The position numbers were made by a program, and so were the translations under genes. Under the pieces are notes generated by a model. That model was given only the letters and a program-made list of their open reading frames with translations, was not told the origin of the DNA and did no database searches. From Oscillospiraceae bacterium (GTDB taxonomy: Bacteria; Bacillota; Clostridia; Oscillospirales; Acutalibacteraceae), in assembly GCA_031283835.1 (NCBI GenBank), contig JAITBA010000188.1, positions 1-5,177 of the forward strand: a DNA stretch of 5,177 nt, written 5' to 3'. Of this stretch, positions 1 through 4,754 are shown piece by piece (the first letter of the stretch is position 1; each line of letters opens with the position of its first letter).

Positions 1-408
1 ATCACCGTGCATAGCCTGGCTCTCAAGCGCTCGGCCCGGCTGGAGGAAATTCACGGGGCAGATGCCTGCGCCGCCATGCTGCAAACGGCGGCACAGCTGC
101 TGCCCGCGGCGGGCTACGCGCCCTATTATATGTACCGTCAAAGCCGCTCACTGGGGAACCTCGAAAACATCGGCTGGGCCTTGCCGGGGTACGCCTGCCG
201 CTACAACGTGGACATGATGGAGGAAAGCCACACCATCCTTTCTTGCGGCGCGGGCGGTGTCACCAAGCTCAAGCAGGCGGGCGGCGATTATCTGGAGCGC
301 ATCTTCGGCTTCAAATACCCCTACGAATATTTAGACCGCTTCGAAGAGCTCATGGCACGCAAAGCGCGCATTTTTTCGTTTTACGCGACGTATAATACAG
401 ATATATAA
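1..408 (+). CDS. hemZ: Oxygen-independent coproporphyrinogen III dehydrogenase HemZ, C-terminal part
   Basis: The frame is open from base 1 (Ile-Thr-Val-His...) to TAA at 406-408, so this is the last 135 codons of a gene that begins upstream; the GTG at 7 is internal. The visible part carries C-terminal landmarks of the HemZ branch of the HemN/HemW radical-SAM family: a PYYMYRQ segment, then GNLENIGWA, then MEESHTILSCGAGG with the Gly-rich GAGG turn, and a final arginine/lysine-rich helix. HemZ-type enzymes convert coproporphyrinogen III to protoporphyrinogen IX without oxygen in the cytoplasm, using SAM and a [4Fe-4S] cluster. The cluster-binding CxxxCxxC motif lies outside the window, so catalysis cannot be judged here. 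Related HemW-type proteins act as haem chaperones and are the main alternative. The next gene starts 17 nt downstream, which suggests an operon. Family recognition is from memory of conserved blocks, not from a search. Confidence 0.85.
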   Translation: MTVHSLALKRSARLEEIHGADACAAMLQTAAQLLPAAGYAPYYMYRQSRSLGNLENIGWALPGYACRYNVDMMEESHTILSCGAGGVTKLKQAGGDYLERIFGFKYPYEYLDRFEELMARKARIFSFYATYNTDI

Positions 409-409
409 T
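391..409 (+). promoter_or_regulatory. Candidate promoter for the kinase gene: two perfect TATAAT boxes
   Basis: Two exact TATAAT hexamers lie 13 bp apart at 391-396 and 404-409 in an AT-rich patch at the hemZ 3' end; the second overlaps the hemZ stop codon. The best -35 is TTTACG at 380-385, 18 bp before the second box (4 of 6 matches). No good -35 precedes the first box. Transcription from the second box would start at about 416, inside the ribosome binding site, so the first box would give the more usable leader. The hexamers are seen directly; promoter activity is inferred and weakly supported, since hemZ read-through may suffice. Confidence 0.35.
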
Positions 410-414
410 ACCCG

Positions 415-421
415 AAAGGAG
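415..421 (+). promoter_or_regulatory. Ribosome binding site of the nucleoside kinase
   Basis: AAAGGAG ends 4 nt before ATG 426. It is a near-consensus Shine-Dalgarno sequence with rather tight spacing. It fixes the kinase start at 426 and argues against a longer N-terminus reaching into hemZ. Confidence 0.8.
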
Positions 422-425
422 CCTT

Positions 426-1349
426 ATGTCCGTCATACACAACGAATTGGACTACATCAACGCCCTTGCCGCAAGCGACCCGGCCGCGCTGGCCGCGCAA
501 AGCGAGGCGCGCTACAAAAACATCATCGCCCTGGCGGCAGAAAAAGCGCTGGGCAAGCACGCGGGCGGGGCGGGGCGCACCATTTTGCTTGCCGGGCCAA
601 GCTCCTCAGGAAAAACCACAACGGCGCTGCGGTTGGCGCAGGCACTGGGCGCCCGCGGCGTGCAAACCCACCGGGTGAGCCTGGACGATTTTTACTACGA
701 GAACACGCACATGCCTCTGCTGCCCGACGGCACGCCGGATATCGAAAGCGTCTACGCGCTGGATCTGCCGCTGCTGCGGGCCACACTGCGGTGCCTGGAA
801 GAAACCGGGCGAGCCGACGTTCCGCACTTCTGCTTCAAAGAAGGCAAGCGCACACGCTGGGACCCCCTAACCACGGGGCCAAACGACCTGCTGGTGCTGG
901 AAGGCCTGCACGCGCTCAACCCCGAAATCACGCAAATGGCGCCGCAAGCCCTAAAAATTTATATCAACGTGTCGTCACGGATCTATGACGGCAAAGGGGG
1001 CATCGTGCTCAACAAGCGCAGCTTGCGTTTGGTGCGGCGAATCCTGCGGGACAGCCAGTTCCGCGGCACCGGCGCGGCGGAAACCATCGGCATGTGGCCA
1101 GGCGTCACCGCCGGGGAAGACCGGTACCTTTCGCCCTGCAAAAAAAGCGCCGACGTGCGTGTGAACACAATCCATATCTATGAGCCCTGCGTGTTCGCCG
1201 GTCGGGTGCTTCCGCTGCTGGAGGAAATTCAGACAGACGCCCCGGCAGGCAGGCAAGCCGGGCAGCTGGCCAAAGCACTGCGGCGTTTTGCGCCGCTGCC
1301 AGACAAAATTGTGCCCAAAGATTCGCTGTTGCGTGAATTTTTGGGTTAA
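426..1349 (+). CDS. P-loop nucleoside kinase of the uridine kinase/phosphoribulokinase family (catalytic module only)
   Basis: This 307-residue protein probably phosphorylates a nucleoside such as uridine in the cytoplasm, using ATP or GTP. It has a Walker A loop GPSSSGKTT at residues 57-65, the substrate-side SLDDFYY at 85-91 whose acidic pair is typical of the family, and LEGLHALNP at 158-166 on the Walker B strand. A basic tract RLVRRILRDSQFRG at 201-214, the family's lid-region signature, is followed by MWPGV at 223-227. The blocks match the C-terminal half of the long Firmicutes nucleoside kinases, which usually carry an N-terminal TGS/SAD (threonyl-tRNA-synthetase-like) region and exceed 500 residues. 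That region is absent: the ribosome binding site is next to ATG 426 and the preceding sequence codes HemZ. Residues 273-279 (PAGRQAG) look like a small insertion. The gene sits 17 nt after hemZ, so co-transcription is likely. The exact substrate is not known, so no symbol is given. Confidence 0.85.
   Translation: MSVIHNELDYINALAASDPAALAAQSEARYKNIIALAAEKALGKHAGGAGRTILLAGPSSSGKTTTALRLAQALGARGVQTHRVSLDDFYYENTHMPLLPDGTPDIESVYALDLPLLRATLRCLEETGRADVPHFCFKEGKRTRWDPLTTGPNDLLVLEGLHALNPEITQMAPQALKIYINVSSRIYDGKGGIVLNKRSLRLVRRILRDSQFRGTGAAETIGMWPGVTAGEDRYLSPCKKSADVRVNTIHIYEPCVFAGRVLPLLEEIQTDAPAGRQAGQLAKALRRFAPLPDKIVPKDSLLREFLG
1241..1262 (+). repeat. Short GGCA-repeat/inverted-repeat insert coding PAGRQAG
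   Basis: Inside the kinase gene, CCCGGC (1241-1246) and GCCGGG (1257-1262) form a 6-bp inverted repeat around a core that includes tandem GGCA units. In frame it codes Pro-Ala-Gly-Arg-Gln-Ala-Gly at residues 273-279, between the last conserved helix and the C-terminal tail. A peptide of this type recurs in unrelated metagenome-derived proteins and has been thought to come from a dispersed palindromic element; that link is from memory. The repeat structure is directly visible, but its status as an insertion is inferred. Confidence 0.4.
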
Positions 1350-1391
1350 AAGCCGCGCGTTTTTTGGCACTATTGATGTTTTTGCGCGAAA

Positions 1392-1409
1392 CCCTTGATT
1401 TTCAATGGG
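1392..1409 (+). repeat. Small inverted repeat overlapping the flippase promoter -35
   Basis: CCC-TTGA (1392-1398) pairs with TCAA-T-GGG (1402-1409) across a TTT loop, leaving one bulged T. The left arm contains the -35 hexamer of the promoter that follows. It has no T-run after it, so it is not a convincing terminator. It could be an operator or could be chance. Confidence 0.3.
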
Positions 1410-1423
1410 CTTTGTGATAAAAT
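1395..1423 (+). promoter_or_regulatory. Sigma-A promoter with extended -10, for the flippase gene
   Basis: TTGATT at 1395-1400 (4 of 6 to TTGACA), a 17-bp spacer, and TAAAAT at 1418-1423 (5 of 6 to TATAAT), with TG at 1415-1416 one base before the -10 hexamer as in extended -10 promoters. The predicted start is near 1430, leaving a leader of about 55 nt before TTG 1485. It is the best promoter match in the window and suggests that the flippase is transcribed independently of hemZ and the kinase. Confidence 0.65.
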
Positions 1424-1473
1424 ATCTTCTTAGAATCCATCGGAACCTTTCGGTAGACAGAATTTTGAACCGT

Positions 1474-1481
1474 GGAAGGGG
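1474..1481 (+). promoter_or_regulatory. Ribosome binding site of the flippase, deciding between two TTG starts
   Basis: GGAAGGGG is the only purine-rich site before the flippase, and no ATG or GTG lies in frame between it and the conserved N-terminus. Measured from AGG (1477-1479), TTG 1485 lies 5 nt away. Measured from the end of the site (1481), TTG 1491 lies 9 nt away. Either start is workable; they differ by two residues. Confidence 0.6.
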
Positions 1482-1484
1482 CGT

Positions 1485-3278
1485 TTGCTTTTGGAGCGCA
1501 AAAAAGACACAGCCGGGCAAAGCATGCTCGGCGGCGCAATGGTGCTCACCGTTTCGATGATGCTGGTAAAAGTCATCGGGCTGCTATATAAAATGCCGCT
1601 GGCAACCATTTATAACATGGTGGGCCGCAACTACTTCAGCAACGCCTACGAAATTTATCTGCCCATCTATGCCATTGCCATCACAGGCCTGCCCAGCGCC
1701 GTGGCGCGTATGGTGGCCCAGCGCATGACCCAGCAGCGCTACCAAGAAGTCCGGGCGATTCACGCGCTGGCGCGGCGGCTGTTTTTGGTCACCGGCGCGG
1801 CGGGCACCCTTGCCATGCTGGCCATTGCCTACCCCTTCGCGCGTTTTTCGAGCACCGGCCAACTCGATTCCATCCCCTCGATGATTGCCATCGCGCCCAC
1901 AATCTTCTTCTGCTGCGCCATGTCGAGCTACCGGGGCTATTACGAAGGTCTGCGCAACATGATCCCCACGGCGGTGTCGCAGGTGGTTGAAGCGCTGTTT
2001 AAGGTTGTTGTCGGGCTAGTCTTGGCCGTTGTTGTGATGAACACCGGCGAAGCGGAGTTCATCAAGAAGGGCACCGTGTTCGGTCGCGCTGTTGGGTCTT
2101 TGGCCGAAGCCGACTCCCTGCTCTACCCTTGGGCGGCGGCGGCGTCTATCGTCGGCATCACCCTTTCTGCCCTCGCGGGGCTGATTTATCTTATTCTGCG
2201 TCACCGTATCCGCGGCGACGGAATCACGCGCGAAATGCTGTTAAGCTCCCCCGCCCCGGCCCCGCGCAAAGCCATACTGCACGAGATGGTGCATATCGCC
2301 ATTCCCATGGTGCTCAGCGCCACCATTCTCAACCTCACAAATCTCATCGATACCTTCAACGTCAACCGGTTGCTGCGGCAACTGCTCGTCAAATACCCCG
2401 ATGTGATTGAGCGTATCTATGGCACGGCATTCCAAGCCTCCAATATCGCGCTCAAAGACCGCGCAGGCTACATCTGGGGGCTCTACAGCAACACCCTCGA
2501 TTACCGCACGCTTATCCCCACCATTGTCACAGCGCTGGGTGTTTCTGCCTTGCCCGCAATTTCTGCCGCGTGGGCGGAACGCAACCACGCCGTTGTGCAC
2601 AAAACCATCAATTCTGTGCTGCGCCTTTCGCTGATGTTCGCGCTGCCCGCGGGTTTTGGGCTGGCGGTGCTTTCAAAAGAAATCATGACGCTGTTCTACG
2701 AAAAAAGCAACCCCGGCAACGCCCAGCATGCCGCGCCGATTCTCATGGCCTTTGGCATTGCCACGGCGGTGATGGCCATTTCGTCCCCCATCATCAGCCT
2801 GTTGCAGGGCATTGGCCGCACCGATATTCCGGTGAAATCCCTCATCGCAGGCACCATCGTCAAAATCGGCACCAACATGCTGCTGGTCAGCCGCCCCGAA
2901 ATCAACGTGAACGGCGCAACCGTGGGCACCATTCTTTTCTATGTGGTGATTGTAAGCATCAACCTTGCCATGCTGCTGCGGGTTTCTAAAACCCGGCTGA
3001 AGCTTCGCTCTGTGCTGCTCATGCCCCTGGGGTGCGCGGTGCTGAGCACTGCCGCCGCTTGGGCGGCCAAAGGCGCCGCGTTCAAGCTCGCGCCGCGGTT
3101 CTTCAGCAGCGATACTATGGTGCTGGCAACCGCCATTGGGGCTGCCATTGCGGCGGCGGTGGTGGTCTATGTTGTTTCGCTGCTGCTGGCAAAGGGCGTC
3201 ACGGCGGAAGATTTGGAGACCATGCCGAAAGCAAAAAAAATTGGAAAAGCACTTGCAAAATTCGGTCTTTTGGGGTAA
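1485..3278 (+). CDS. SpoVB/YabM-type oligosaccharide-lipid flippase (MOP superfamily, MurJ-related)
   Basis: This 597-residue polytopic membrane protein probably flips lipid-linked cell-envelope precursors. Hydrophobic segments run through the whole length, as expected for a 14-helix MOP transporter. Family signatures are the N-terminal GGAMVLTVSMMLVKVIGLLYK (about residues 16-36), followed by AYEIYLPIYAIAITGLPSA (54-72) and SYRGYYEG (148-155) leading into an NMIPTAVSQ block. LLQGIGRTDIPVKS (439-452) and a charged C-terminal tail beginning AEDLETMPK (574-582) complete the set. B. subtilis YabM and SpoVB belong to this family, and yabM likewise precedes a mazG-type gene. At 597 residues it is longer than the roughly 520-540 I expect; extra sequence around residues 290-335 (between IDTF and WGLY) may account for this. 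The start is TTG 1485 or TTG 1491. The substrate cannot be read from sequence: peptidoglycan lipid II, another polyprenyl-linked glycan, or a spore-specific role are all possible. Confidence 0.88.
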   Translation: MLLERKKDTAGQSMLGGAMVLTVSMMLVKVIGLLYKMPLATIYNMVGRNYFSNAYEIYLPIYAIAITGLPSAVARMVAQRMTQQRYQEVRAIHALARRLFLVTGAAGTLAMLAIAYPFARFSSTGQLDSIPSMIAIAPTIFFCCAMSSYRGYYEGLRNMIPTAVSQVVEALFKVVVGLVLAVVVMNTGEAEFIKKGTVFGRAVGSLAEADSLLYPWAAAASIVGITLSALAGLIYLILRHRIRGDGITREMLLSSPAPAPRKAILHEMVHIAIPMVLSATILNLTNLIDTFNVNRLLRQLLVKYPDVIERIYGTAFQASNIALKDRAGYIWGLYSNTLDYRTLIPTIVTALGVSALPAISAAWAERNHAVVHKTINSVLRLSLMFALPAGFGLAVLSKEIMTLFYEKSNPGNAQHAAPILMAFGIATAVMAISSPIISLLQGIGRTDIPVKSLIAGTIVKIGTNMLLVSRPEINVNGATVGTILFYVVIVSINLAMLLRVSKTRLKLRSVLLMPLGCAVLSTAAAWAAKGAAFKLAPRFFSSDTMVLATAIGAAIAAAVVVYVVSLLLAKGVTAEDLETMPKAKKIGKALAKFGLLG

Positions 3279-3281
3279 AAT
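3253..3281 (+). promoter_or_regulatory. Candidate sigma-A promoter for mazG, overlapping the flippase stop codon
   Basis: TTGCAA at 3253-3258 (4 of 6), a 17-bp spacer, and TAAAAT at 3276-3281 (5 of 6). The first three bases of the -10 are the flippase TAA stop. The -10 hexamer and spacer length are the same as in the flippase promoter at 1395-1423. The start point would be near 3288, which makes a leader of about 50 nt before ATG 3338 and makes a start at TTG 3290 unlikely. Confidence 0.5.
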
Positions 3282-3337
3282 AGAAACAATTGAATTTTTT
3301 GGAAATTGAGCTGACAAATTGTGGATTGGACAGAACT

Positions 3338-4174
3338 ATGACTGACATGCCGGATCTTGCGTCCTTTCTTGCCAAGGCCTGCTACAGCACCGAAGACCTG
3401 CGGCGCATTGTGGTAATCTTGCGCGCGCCGGGGGGCTGCCCCTGGGACGCAAAACAGACCCACGAGAGCATCAAAAAGAATTTTATCGAGGAAACCTACG
3501 AGGCCATTGAGGGCATTAACAAGCACGACGACACGCTGCTATGCGAAGAACTGGGCGACGTGTTGCTGCAAGTTGCCTTGCACACGCAAATTGCGCAGGA
3601 TCGTGGCGTTTTTGGCTGGGATAATGTAACCGACGGCATCTGCCGCAAGCTGATTGAACGGCACCCCCACGTCTTTGGCGAAGCACAGGTGACGGGCATC
3701 GACAACGTGCTCAGCAATTGGGACACCATCAAGCGCAAAAGCAAGGGACAGGATCGCTTTGCCGACGCCATGGCGCATGTCCCCCGTGAACTGCCCGCGC
3801 TCATGCGCGCACAAAAGCTCGAGCAAAAGGCCGCCAAAGCCGGGTTCGGCCGGCACGATGTTTGGGGCGCGCTGGCCAAATTGGAGGAAGAAGTGCGCGC
3901 GCTGCGCGAGGCCATTGCCGAAGACGACGCCGCCCACTGCAAAAAAGAACTGGGTGACGTGCTGTTTTGCGCGTGCAATGTGGGCAAATTTTTGCACTGC
4001 GACGCAGAGGAGGCTCTGACGCAGGCCAGCGACAAATTTTTGGCCCGCTTCACTTTTGTTGAAGAAAGTGTGCGCGCGCAAGGCCGCAACCTCCGGGATT
4101 GCTCGGACGAATTGCTGGACAAGCTTTGGGAACAGGCGAAGGATCGTTTGAGAGAGCCGCATCTTTCAACTTAA
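3338..4174 (+). CDS. mazG: Nucleoside triphosphate pyrophosphohydrolase MazG
   Basis: This 278-residue cytoplasmic all-alpha enzyme hydrolyses (d)NTPs to NMP and pyrophosphate, clearing non-canonical nucleotides or acting on nucleotide pools under stress. It has the usual two tandem MazG modules. The N-terminal one shows CPWDAKQTHESI (34-45), the Mg-binding EETYE (51-55) with ELGD (71-74), then RHPHVFG (108-114) and the linker NWDTIKRKSK (127-136). The second has EEEVRALREA (183-192) and KELGDVLF (203-210). The length fits the E. coli-type protein of about 263 residues. The N-terminal methyltransferase-like domain of B. subtilis YabN is absent. ATG 3338 is preferred over the in-frame TTG 3290 because the latter's 16 extra residues look non-conserved and the predicted transcript begins near 3288. 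The ribosome binding site for 3338 is weak (TTGGA at 3326-3330); ATG 3347 is an alternative. The gene follows the flippase, as in the yabM-yabN arrangement. Confidence 0.92.
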   Translation: MTDMPDLASFLAKACYSTEDLRRIVVILRAPGGCPWDAKQTHESIKKNFIEETYEAIEGINKHDDTLLCEELGDVLLQVALHTQIAQDRGVFGWDNVTDGICRKLIERHPHVFGEAQVTGIDNVLSNWDTIKRKSKGQDRFADAMAHVPRELPALMRAQKLEQKAAKAGFGRHDVWGALAKLEEEVRALREAIAEDDAAHCKKELGDVLFCACNVGKFLHCDAEEALTQASDKFLARFTFVEESVRAQGRNLRDCSDELLDKLWEQAKDRLREPHLST

Positions 4175-4177
4175 TAT
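4148..4177 (+). promoter_or_regulatory. Candidate promoter for hup, at the mazG 3' end
   Basis: TTGAGA at 4148-4153 (5 of 6 to TTGACA), an 18-bp spacer, and TAATAT at 4172-4177 (4 of 6), whose first three bases are the mazG TAA stop. The start would be near 4184, followed by a very A-rich leader (about 4187-4206) that should be unstructured and favour ribosome loading. HU genes are usually highly expressed, so a dedicated promoter is plausible, but the -10 is imperfect. Confidence 0.42.
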
Positions 4178-4215
4178 AGATGTTCCAAAACAAAAAAACA
4201 AAATAAACCATGGAA

Positions 4216-4222
4216 AGAGGAG
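4216..4222 (+). promoter_or_regulatory. Strong ribosome binding site of hup
   Basis: AGAGGAG ends 7 nt before ATG 4230. With the A-rich leader upstream it is the strongest translation start in the window, in keeping with an abundant nucleoid protein. Confidence 0.8.
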
Positions 4223-4229
4223 AAATCAC

Positions 4230-4508
4230 ATGAACAAAACCGATTTCATCAACAAGTTGGCCGAACAAGAAGGCATCGAGAAGAAAGCCGCCGAAAAATA
4301 CACCACCGCTGTGCTGGCCGCGCTCGAAAGCGCCCTGACCGCAGGCGAAAAGGTGCAATTTGTGGGCTTCGGCTCCTTTGAAGTGCGCGACCGCGCCGAA
4401 AAAAAAGTGCGCAACATCAAAACCGGCGAGGCGCTCATTGCCCCCGCCACCAAAGTGCCGGTGTTTAAGCCCGGCAAAGCACTAAAAGAAGCCGTTGCAG
4501 GCAAGTGA
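4230..4508 (+). CDS. hup: DNA-binding protein HU
   Basis: This 92-residue protein of the HU/IHF family has the usual length of about 90. It forms a dimer that binds and bends DNA without strict sequence preference and helps compact the nucleoid. The helical N-terminal half (1-39) begins MNKTDFINKLAE. It is followed by the conserved turn VGFGSFEV (45-52), the flexible beta-arm (about 53-75), and the C-terminal VPVFKPGKALKEAV (76-89). The arm-tip motif, normally Arg-Asn-Pro-x-Thr-Gly, here reads RNIKTG (61-66): residue 63, the proline that wedges between base pairs, is isoleucine. The rest of the arm keeps its basic residues, so DNA binding is expected but kinking may be weaker. The gene lies 55 nt after mazG with its own likely promoter and a strong ribosome binding site, and transcription probably ends at 4606-4646. 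Confidence 0.95.
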   Translation: MNKTDFINKLAEQEGIEKKAAEKYTTAVLAALESALTAGEKVQFVGFGSFEVRDRAEKKVRNIKTGEALIAPATKVPVFKPGKALKEAVAGK

Positions 4509-4519
4509 TTTTGCTTGCC
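4500..4519 (+). repeat. Hairpin across the hup stop codon
   Basis: GGCAAG (4500-4505) pairs with CTTGCC (4514-4519) around an 8-nt loop holding the TGA stop (4506-4508); a T-G wobble could extend the stem by one pair. There is no T-run, so it is not a terminator by itself. It might slow 3' exonucleases or affect termination of translation; it may also be incidental. Confidence 0.35.
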
Positions 4520-4605
4520 GCGCCGTCAACAAGCGCGCCAACACGAGCCGCTTCGTTCGGCAAAAAAATGAACCTGCACGGCGTGGCGCAACCGCACCAC
4601 CGATG

Positions 4606-4646
4606 CAATGCGGGGCGGGTTTATTCCCGCGCCCGCACTGTTTTTT
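4606..4646 (+). terminator. Rho-independent terminator of the hup transcript
   Basis: Two GCGGG blocks (4610-4619) pair with two CCCGC blocks (4626-4630 and 4632-4636) around a TTTATT loop (4620-4625), with one bulged G at 4631. Outside this core, T4609-A4637, A4607-T4639 and C4606-G4640 can also pair around one mismatch. Six T residues follow at 4641-4646. The very GC-rich stem and T-run are textbook. It lies 98 nt after the hup stop, so it ends hup (and any mazG or flippase read-through) and separates that group from the genes downstream. Confidence 0.88.
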
Positions 4647-4684
4647 GTGAGAAATTGTCATGATACAAAAATCGACACACCCTA

Positions 4685-4704
4685 TGACGCGCGGCTGCGT
4701 GTCA
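4685..4704 (+). repeat. Leader hairpin upstream of the SemiSWEET-like gene
   Basis: TGACGCGC (4685-4692) and GCGTGTCA (4697-4704) form an 8-bp stem with one G-T wobble and a GGCT loop. GACAC at 4674-4678 could pair instead with GTGTC at 4699-4703, which would exclude this stem. It is followed by AAAAGG, and an 8-T run occurs only 20 nt later (4725-4732), so it is not a classical terminator. No good sigma-A promoter was found between 4647 and 4740, so whether it lies in the leader is inferred. Confidence 0.4.
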
Positions 4705-4740
4705 AAAGGCATAGCAGTCGTTCATTTTTTTTGCAAGCCT

Positions 4741-4746
4741 GGAGGG
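4741..4746 (+). promoter_or_regulatory. Ribosome binding site of the SemiSWEET-like gene
   Basis: GGAGGG lies 8 nt before ATG 4755, an ideal distance. It selects 4755 over ATG 4608 in the same frame, whose reading frame would pass through the terminator and has no such site. Confidence 0.82.
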
Positions 4747-4754
4747 TACCAACC

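Noticed and set aside
1350..1390. Possible terminator after the kinase (GC-rich CCGCGCG followed by six T at 1360-1365)
   Set aside because: There is a T-run after a GC-rich block, but no adequate complementary arm immediately upstream; CGCGC and GCGCG pair only across a 25-nt loop with the T-run inside it.
975..1520. 181-codon open frame on the minus strand across the kinase end and junction
   Set aside because: It is antisense to strongly conserved kinase codons, lacks recognisable motifs, and covers a region with a good + strand promoter.
3496..4162. Two long minus-strand open frames (207 and 208 codons) opposite mazG
   Set aside because: They mirror GC-rich mazG codons. Composition is low-complexity Ser/Arg or Gly/Phe, with no family resemblance, and mazG itself is unmistakable.
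4547..4567. Hairpin GCCG/CGGC followed by seven A residues
   Set aside because: The stem is only 4 bp, and the A-run on the + strand would be a T-run before, not after, the stem on the minus strand, so it terminates neither direction.
4511..4663. Possible small protein in the hup trailer (TTG 4511 or ATG 4568 to TGA 4661-4663)
   Set aside because: No ribosome binding site precedes either start and the frame crosses the terminator hairpin.
4655..4688. Promoter for the SemiSWEET-like gene from TTGTCA (4655-4660) and TATGAC (4683-4688)
   Set aside because: The spacer is 22 bp and the -10 is poor. GATACAAA at 4662-4669 resembles a sporulation sigma-E -10, but no matching -35 was seen at the right distance.
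4482..4712. Minus-strand 76-codon frame between hup and the SemiSWEET-like gene
   Set aside because: It overlaps the hup end and the terminator, has no motif, and its start lies in the leader hairpin region without a good ribosome binding site.
4608..4754. N-terminal extension of the SemiSWEET-like gene to ATG 4608
   Set aside because: The extension would run through the terminator stem and T-run, codes a Cys/Arg-rich, non-membrane stretch, and lacks a ribosome binding site, whereas ATG 4755 has an ideal one.
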